The translations under genes and the position numbers were made by a program. A stretch of DNA of 64,000 nucleotides, from positions 124,001-188,000 of the forward strand of contig NZ_MU158693.1 in the NCBI RefSeq assembly GCF_015209965.1, written 5' to 3'. This stretch comes from Sphingobacterium pedocola (GTDB lineage: Bacteria > Bacteroidota > Bacteroidia > Sphingobacteriales > Sphingobacteriaceae). Below, one piece after another: positions 60,684-64,000 of the stretch. Within the stretch, counting starts at the first letter, position 1. The number at the start of each line of letters is the position of its first letter. The notes below the pieces were generated by a model. The model worked only from the letters and a program-made list of their open reading frames with translations, was not told the origin of the DNA and searched no databases.

Positions 60684-62321
60684 CTAATCTTCAGAACTCA
60701 AAAACGGATACCGATAATCCGTATCCGGAGTAAACGTTTCTTTGATTGTACGCGGAGATACCCAACGCAATAAGTTAATCATCGAACCTGCTTTATCGTT
60801 AGTACCCGAACCGCGTGCTCCTCCAAAAGGCTGTTGACCTACCACTGCACCAGTACATTTATCATTGATATAAAAGTTACCAGCGGCATTACGTAACGCA
60901 TGTGTCGCTTCTTGGATAGCATAACGATCTTGAGAAATTACAGCACCTGTCAGTGCATAAATCGATGTGCTATCGACTAATTTTAACGTCTCACTCCAAT
61001 CCTTGTCTTCATAAACATAAATCGTTAATACAGGACCAAATAATTCTTCAGATAATGTTTCATAATCCGGTGTTTTGGCTAGAATAACAGTTGGTTCAAT
61101 AAAATACCCTTTGGATTTATCATAAGTGCCACCGATAACTACATCTGCGTCCGCAGAGTCTTTTGCCTTATCGATGTATTTCGTAATCTTGTCAAATGCT
61201 TTTTCATCAATGACAGCATTAATGAAATTACCAAAATCCTCGGTTCCACCTATTTTGAAAGATTTAATGTCTTTTTCCATAGACAGCTGTAATTGCGACC
61301 ATAGCGATTGAGGAATATAGGCACGTGATGCCGCTGAACACTTTTGTCCCTGATATTCAAATGCTCCACGCACTAAAGCAGTATTCAATACCGCCAAATC
61401 CGCAGAAGGATGGGCTAATATAAAATCTTTACCGCCTGTCTCTCCTACGATGCGGGGATATGTTTTATAGAGATGAATATTTTGTCCAATTGTTTTCCAA
61501 ATATTTTGAAATACCCCCGTAGAACCGGTAAAATGGATACCCGCGAAATCTGGATGTTTGAAAATAACATCCCCCGCATCTGGTCCAGACACGTATACTA
61601 AATTGACTACGCCATCGGGCAGACCAGCTTCTTTAAAAATTTGCATTAAAATATTCGCAGAATAGATTTGTGTATTTGAAGGCTTCCATACGACCACATT
61701 TCCCATCATCGCTACACACGAAGGCAGATTACCCGCAATAGCTGTAAAATTGAACGGTGTTAATGCAAAAACAAAACCTTCTAATGGACGTTGTTCGACG
61801 CGATTCCATATACCTTTACTATTTGCTGGAGGTTGTTGTGCATAAATCTCGCTCATATACTGCACGTTAAAACGCAAAAAGTCAGTAAACTCACATGCCG
61901 AGTCGATTTCAGCTTGATACGCATTTTTCGATTGCCCCAGCATCGTTGCGGCATTCAACTTATACCGGTATTTAGTAGAAGCCAATTCCGCTGCCTTCAA
62001 GAAAATAGCCGCACGTTGCTCCCACGGCAGGTTCTCCCAATCTGCTTTAGCTGCTAACGCAGCATTAATAGCATCCGTCACATGTGATTTTGTACCTTGA
62101 GAATAATATCCCAATACATGCTGGTGATCGTGTGGAGGGGTTAATTTCACCTTATTTTCTGTACGAACTTCCTCGCTACCGATATACATCGGAACGTCGA
62201 TTTCATTTGCTCTCGCCTCGGAAATAGCTGCTCTTAATAAACTTCTTTCTTTCGTCCCCGGAGCGTATGTATATACTGGCTCATTTGCAGGAGCCGGAAC
62301 ATTAAAAAAACCTTTTAACAT
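60684..62321 (-). CDS. pruA: 1-pyrroline-5-carboxylate (L-glutamate gamma-semialdehyde) dehydrogenase
   Basis: 545 residues, the length of the monofunctional P5CDH group. Oxidises glutamate semialdehyde to glutamate with NAD, the second step of proline breakdown. Aldehyde-dehydrogenase marks: FALTPFNFTAIAGNLPSCVA, VVWKPSN, FTGSTGVF, the general-base Glu in VGETGGKDF, and catalytic Cys in EYQGQKCSAASRAY; NDKCTGAVVGQQPFGGARGSGTNDKAG closes. No putA adjoins. A TATATTTG on this strand (62419-62412) is a possible -7 box, about 90 bases before the ATG. Confidence 0.97.
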   Translation of the reverse strand: MLKGFFNVPAPANEPVYTYAPGTKERSLLRAAISEARANEIDVPMYIGSEEVRTENKVKLTPPHDHQHVLGYYSQGTKSHVTDAINAALAAKADWENLPWEQRAAIFLKAAELASTKYRYKLNAATMLGQSKNAYQAEIDSACEFTDFLRFNVQYMSEIYAQQPPANSKGIWNRVEQRPLEGFVFALTPFNFTAIAGNLPSCVAMMGNVVVWKPSNTQIYSANILMQIFKEAGLPDGVVNLVYVSGPDAGDVIFKHPDFAGIHFTGSTGVFQNIWKTIGQNIHLYKTYPRIVGETGGKDFILAHPSADLAVLNTALVRGAFEYQGQKCSAASRAYIPQSLWSQLQLSMEKDIKSFKIGGTEDFGNFINAVIDEKAFDKITKYIDKAKDSADADVVIGGTYDKSKGYFIEPTVILAKTPDYETLSEELFGPVLTIYVYEDKDWSETLKLVDSTSIYALTGAVISQDRYAIQEATHALRNAAGNFYINDKCTGAVVGQQPFGGARGSGTNDKAGSMINLLRWVSPRTIKETFTPDTDYRYPFLSSED

Positions 62322-62603
62322 AATTCTATTTTTGTTTATGTAAAATTACATCATAGTTGATTCCCCGGGTATACCACATTTGTCCATCACTTAACTTATT
62401 TTATCCATAAACAAATATATCGCAAAAACAATATAGCGATTGAACATAGCACACCGAACCCTTCATAACATACTAACATACAGATCAAAAAAAACAAAGA
62501 CATGGTTTAACAAGCACAACACATCTTACTTCAATGGCGCAATAAACTATTTCTGGGGGATCAGCCAAAAGGCAAATTATGTTATGTATTAGTAATAAAT
62601 AGC
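62322..62603. other. Intergenic region upstream of pruA
   Basis: No gene. Apart from the -7 candidate (62412-62419, minus strand) nothing is seen; A/T runs and an ACA-rich stretch. Confidence 0.4.
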
Positions 62604-63473
62604 TTACGAAATTGTGTGCAGTTGTATGTAACTATGGGGAGAAAGCCTCATAATACGCTTAAAAACGCGATTAAAGTGAACAATATTATTAAACCCTACC
62701 TTGAAGGCCGTTTCTGAAATACTTTCAGTCTTTTTGTTAAGGAGAAGCTGACAGGCTTTTTCAATTCTAACTTCATTCAGAAAACCAATATAAGTTTTCA
62801 TCGTATGTTTTTTAAAAAACTTACAAAACGACGTGGGAGTCATATAAACCAAAGAAGCAACTTCACCAATGCTAATGTCATGATCAAAATTGTCTAAGGT
62901 GTATTTGAACACAGAACTTATCCGCTCTCCGTCTTTATCTGAATAAATCAAATTTCGGATACCGGAATACAAGGATATGCTGGCATTACGATATTGCAAA
63001 AGGGTATGCAAAAGTGTTATGAATTCAGTAAACCTCGGGATCCCTACTTTGTGCAATAAGTTTAAAAAATTACCTCGAAAAGACCGAGCAACAGATGACT
63101 CTATTCTCTTACTTGCATCTAGTTGTAGAAAGTATGTACTGAGATCTGCAAATTCGGCCAATGTAAAAAATTTGGTCATCCTATCGAGATTGATAAATAA
63201 ATGAATGGCATGAATCGTATCTTCCTCTGTCACTTTTTGGGCTCCGTATTTATCAAACATGTGCGGTTCATTCGGTTTCAGGATGAATACATCGTCCTGA
63301 TTAAAAGATTGAACAATGTTACCAATCATGATGGTTCCCCTCCCCTTCAGAATATAGGTAATTTGAAGTTCCTCGTGCCGATGATAATAGCCATAAAAAT
63401 TATCCTTCTTATCCTCCAAAAGGGCAAACAGATCATCCCCATACACGGGAACAGTAAATTGTATCGCCTTCAT
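62604..63473 (-). CDS. AraC family transcriptional regulator with cupin sensor domain
   Basis: 289 residues. N-terminal cupin (YYHRHEELQITYILKGRGTIMIG and FILKPNEPHMF) with the metal/ligand HRHEE set, typical for sugar or hormone-like sensors. C-terminal double HTH: ISIGEVASLVYMTPTSFCKFFKKH, then SISETAFKVGFNNIVHFNRVFKRIMRLSPHSY. It lies 16 bases after the msrA stop on the same strand, so they are co-transcribed. It could control pruA downstream, but this is inference. Confidence 0.94.
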   Translation of the reverse strand: MKAIQFTVPVYGDDLFALLEDKKDNFYGYYHRHEELQITYILKGRGTIMIGNIVQSFNQDDVFILKPNEPHMFDKYGAQKVTEEDTIHAIHLFINLDRMTKFFTLAEFADLSTYFLQLDASKRIESSVARSFRGNFLNLLHKVGIPRFTEFITLLHTLLQYRNASISLYSGIRNLIYSDKDGERISSVFKYTLDNFDHDISIGEVASLVYMTPTSFCKFFKKHTMKTYIGFLNEVRIEKACQLLLNKKTESISETAFKVGFNNIVHFNRVFKRIMRLSPHSYIQLHTIS

Positions 63474-63489
63474 AATTGGGTAATAATTC

Positions 63490-64000
63490 CTATTTTAATT
63501 TATCTGCAAATACCTTTTTAAACTTGTCCATTTTTGGTTTAATAACTAACCTGCAATACATTTCATTCGGATTCAGTTCATAATAATTTTGGTGGTAATC
63601 TTCGGCCTTATAAAATTCCGTGGCTTTCTCGATCGTGGTAACGATTACGCCATCATAAGCTTTAGCCTCGTTTAATTTTTCAATATAATATCGTGCTTTT
63701 TTTTCCTGCTCCTCATCTAACGGAAAGATAGCAGAACGATACTGCGTTCCTACATCATTACCTTGTCTATTAAGCTGTGTGGGATCATGTACTAAGAAAA
63801 AGGCTTCCAATAATCCATCGTAGCTTATTTTTGAAGGGTCAAATTTTATCATAACGGCTTCGGCATGCCCTGTATTACCCATTGAGACTTGCGTATAATT
63901 CGGATTCGACACGTGACCACCGATATATCCTGATACTACAGTATCTACACCGTCTAATAACAATAATGGCGCTTCCACGCACCAAAAACATCCAGCAGCC
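63490..64000 (-). CDS. msrA: Peptide-methionine (S)-S-oxide reductase (5' end outside window)
   Basis: 169 residues are visible; the frame continues past the right edge, so the start lies outside. The first residues read AAGCFWCVEA, containing the catalytic GCFWC. It continues with VVSGYIGGHVSNPNYTQVSMGNTGHAEAV, DPTQLNRQGNDVGTQYRS and EDYHQNYY. MsrA repairs S-methionine sulfoxide in proteins with thioredoxin. The GTG at 63978 within it (VEAPLLLL) is not a start. First visible gene of the msrA-araC transcript. Confidence 0.97.
   Translation of the reverse strand, partial: AAGCFWCVEAPLLLLDGVDTVVSGYIGGHVSNPNYTQVSMGNTGHAEAVMIKFDPSKISYDGLLEAFFLVHDPTQLNRQGNDVGTQYRSAIFPLDEEQEKKARYYIEKLNEAKAYDGVIVTTIEKATEFYKAEDYHQNYYELNPNEMYCRLVIKPKMDKFKKVFADKLK

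Noticed and set aside
1..64000. Prophage, integrative element, restriction-modification, CRISPR or toxin-antitoxin system
   Set aside because: No integrase, transposase, phage structural, methylase/nuclease pair or antitoxin-type gene was found; the only mobile-like signals are non-coding repeats.

Overview
This 64 kb stretch is chromosomal DNA from a member of the Bacteroidota, most likely the Sphingobacteriaceae (Sphingobacterium/Olivibacter/Pedobacter-like). The evidence is the AT-rich intergenic DNA, repeated matches to the Bacteroidota -33/-7 promoter (TTG, 19-23 bases, TAnnTTTG), rarity of strong Shine-Dalgarno sites, many lipoproteins, a TamL-type lipoprotein member of the TamA/BamA family, a YpdA-type thiol reductase, and typical gene neighbourhoods. 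There is no prophage, CRISPR array, intact insertion sequence or rRNA operon. Two tRNA genes are present, Leu(GAG) and Asn(GTT), both on the minus strand.

Layout. 1-7 kb is an accessory-looking region: the start of a REC-domain signalling protein, an NTF2-like secreted protein, an SDR dehydrogenase with a DUF6496 mini-gene, a truncated HEYGH-motif domain, an AraC regulator, a 435-bp array of degenerate 21-bp repeats, a 20-bp perfect inverted repeat, a fibronectin-III-like protein and an unrecognised helical protein. 7.0-10.7 kb holds a J-domain/KTSC protein and a thiamin salvage operon (thiM-thiE-thiD-tenA) behind a clear promoter and TPP riboswitch. 11-17.6 kb has an M3 peptidase and the ybbP-ybbA / tesA-like divergent group. 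17.8-23.3 kb is a stress-flavoured set: CsbD, an acidic protein, topoisomerase IB, a DUF2383 protein, a sorbosone/PQQ-type sugar dehydrogenase and a LuxR-type response regulator. 23.6-33 kb has a two-gene Fe-S electron-transfer operon, a DinB remnant with an SRPBCC gene, Ppx/GppA, a Gfo/Idh/MocA oxidoreductase, a His-rich lipoprotein, PEP carboxylase and Ohr. 33-42 kb has a FUSC membrane protein with YpdA, TetR, murB, an ECF sigma factor, a cytochrome-b5-like protein, a PfkB kinase, tRNA-Asn and asnB. 42-50 kb has tamL, a TrmH methyltransferase, an MFS transporter, an AI-2E family protein and a DUF3472 protein. 50-64 kb has a GNAT-argG-argC arginine operon, S9 and S8 peptidases, nth, recA, pruA, an AraC regulator and the 3' part of msrA.

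Dispersed palindromic repeats of one family (signature CCTCCTCGCAGTGACG) occur at four intergenic sites (about 6.7, 10.7, 18.9 and 33.1 kb). At 10.7 kb they form three 96-bp tandem copies. A different nested inverted-repeat element fills 13.25-13.58 kb. Perfect hairpins separate most convergent gene pairs.

The most notable non-gene signals are the 21/105-bp repeat array readable on both strands (4.34-4.77 kb), a 54-bp perfect palindrome lying over a promoter (42.7 kb), and a hairpin that contains the thiM start codon downstream of the TPP aptamer. I did not find a clear new defence or conflict system; the repeat array with its neighbouring Fn3 gene is the best candidate for something undescribed.
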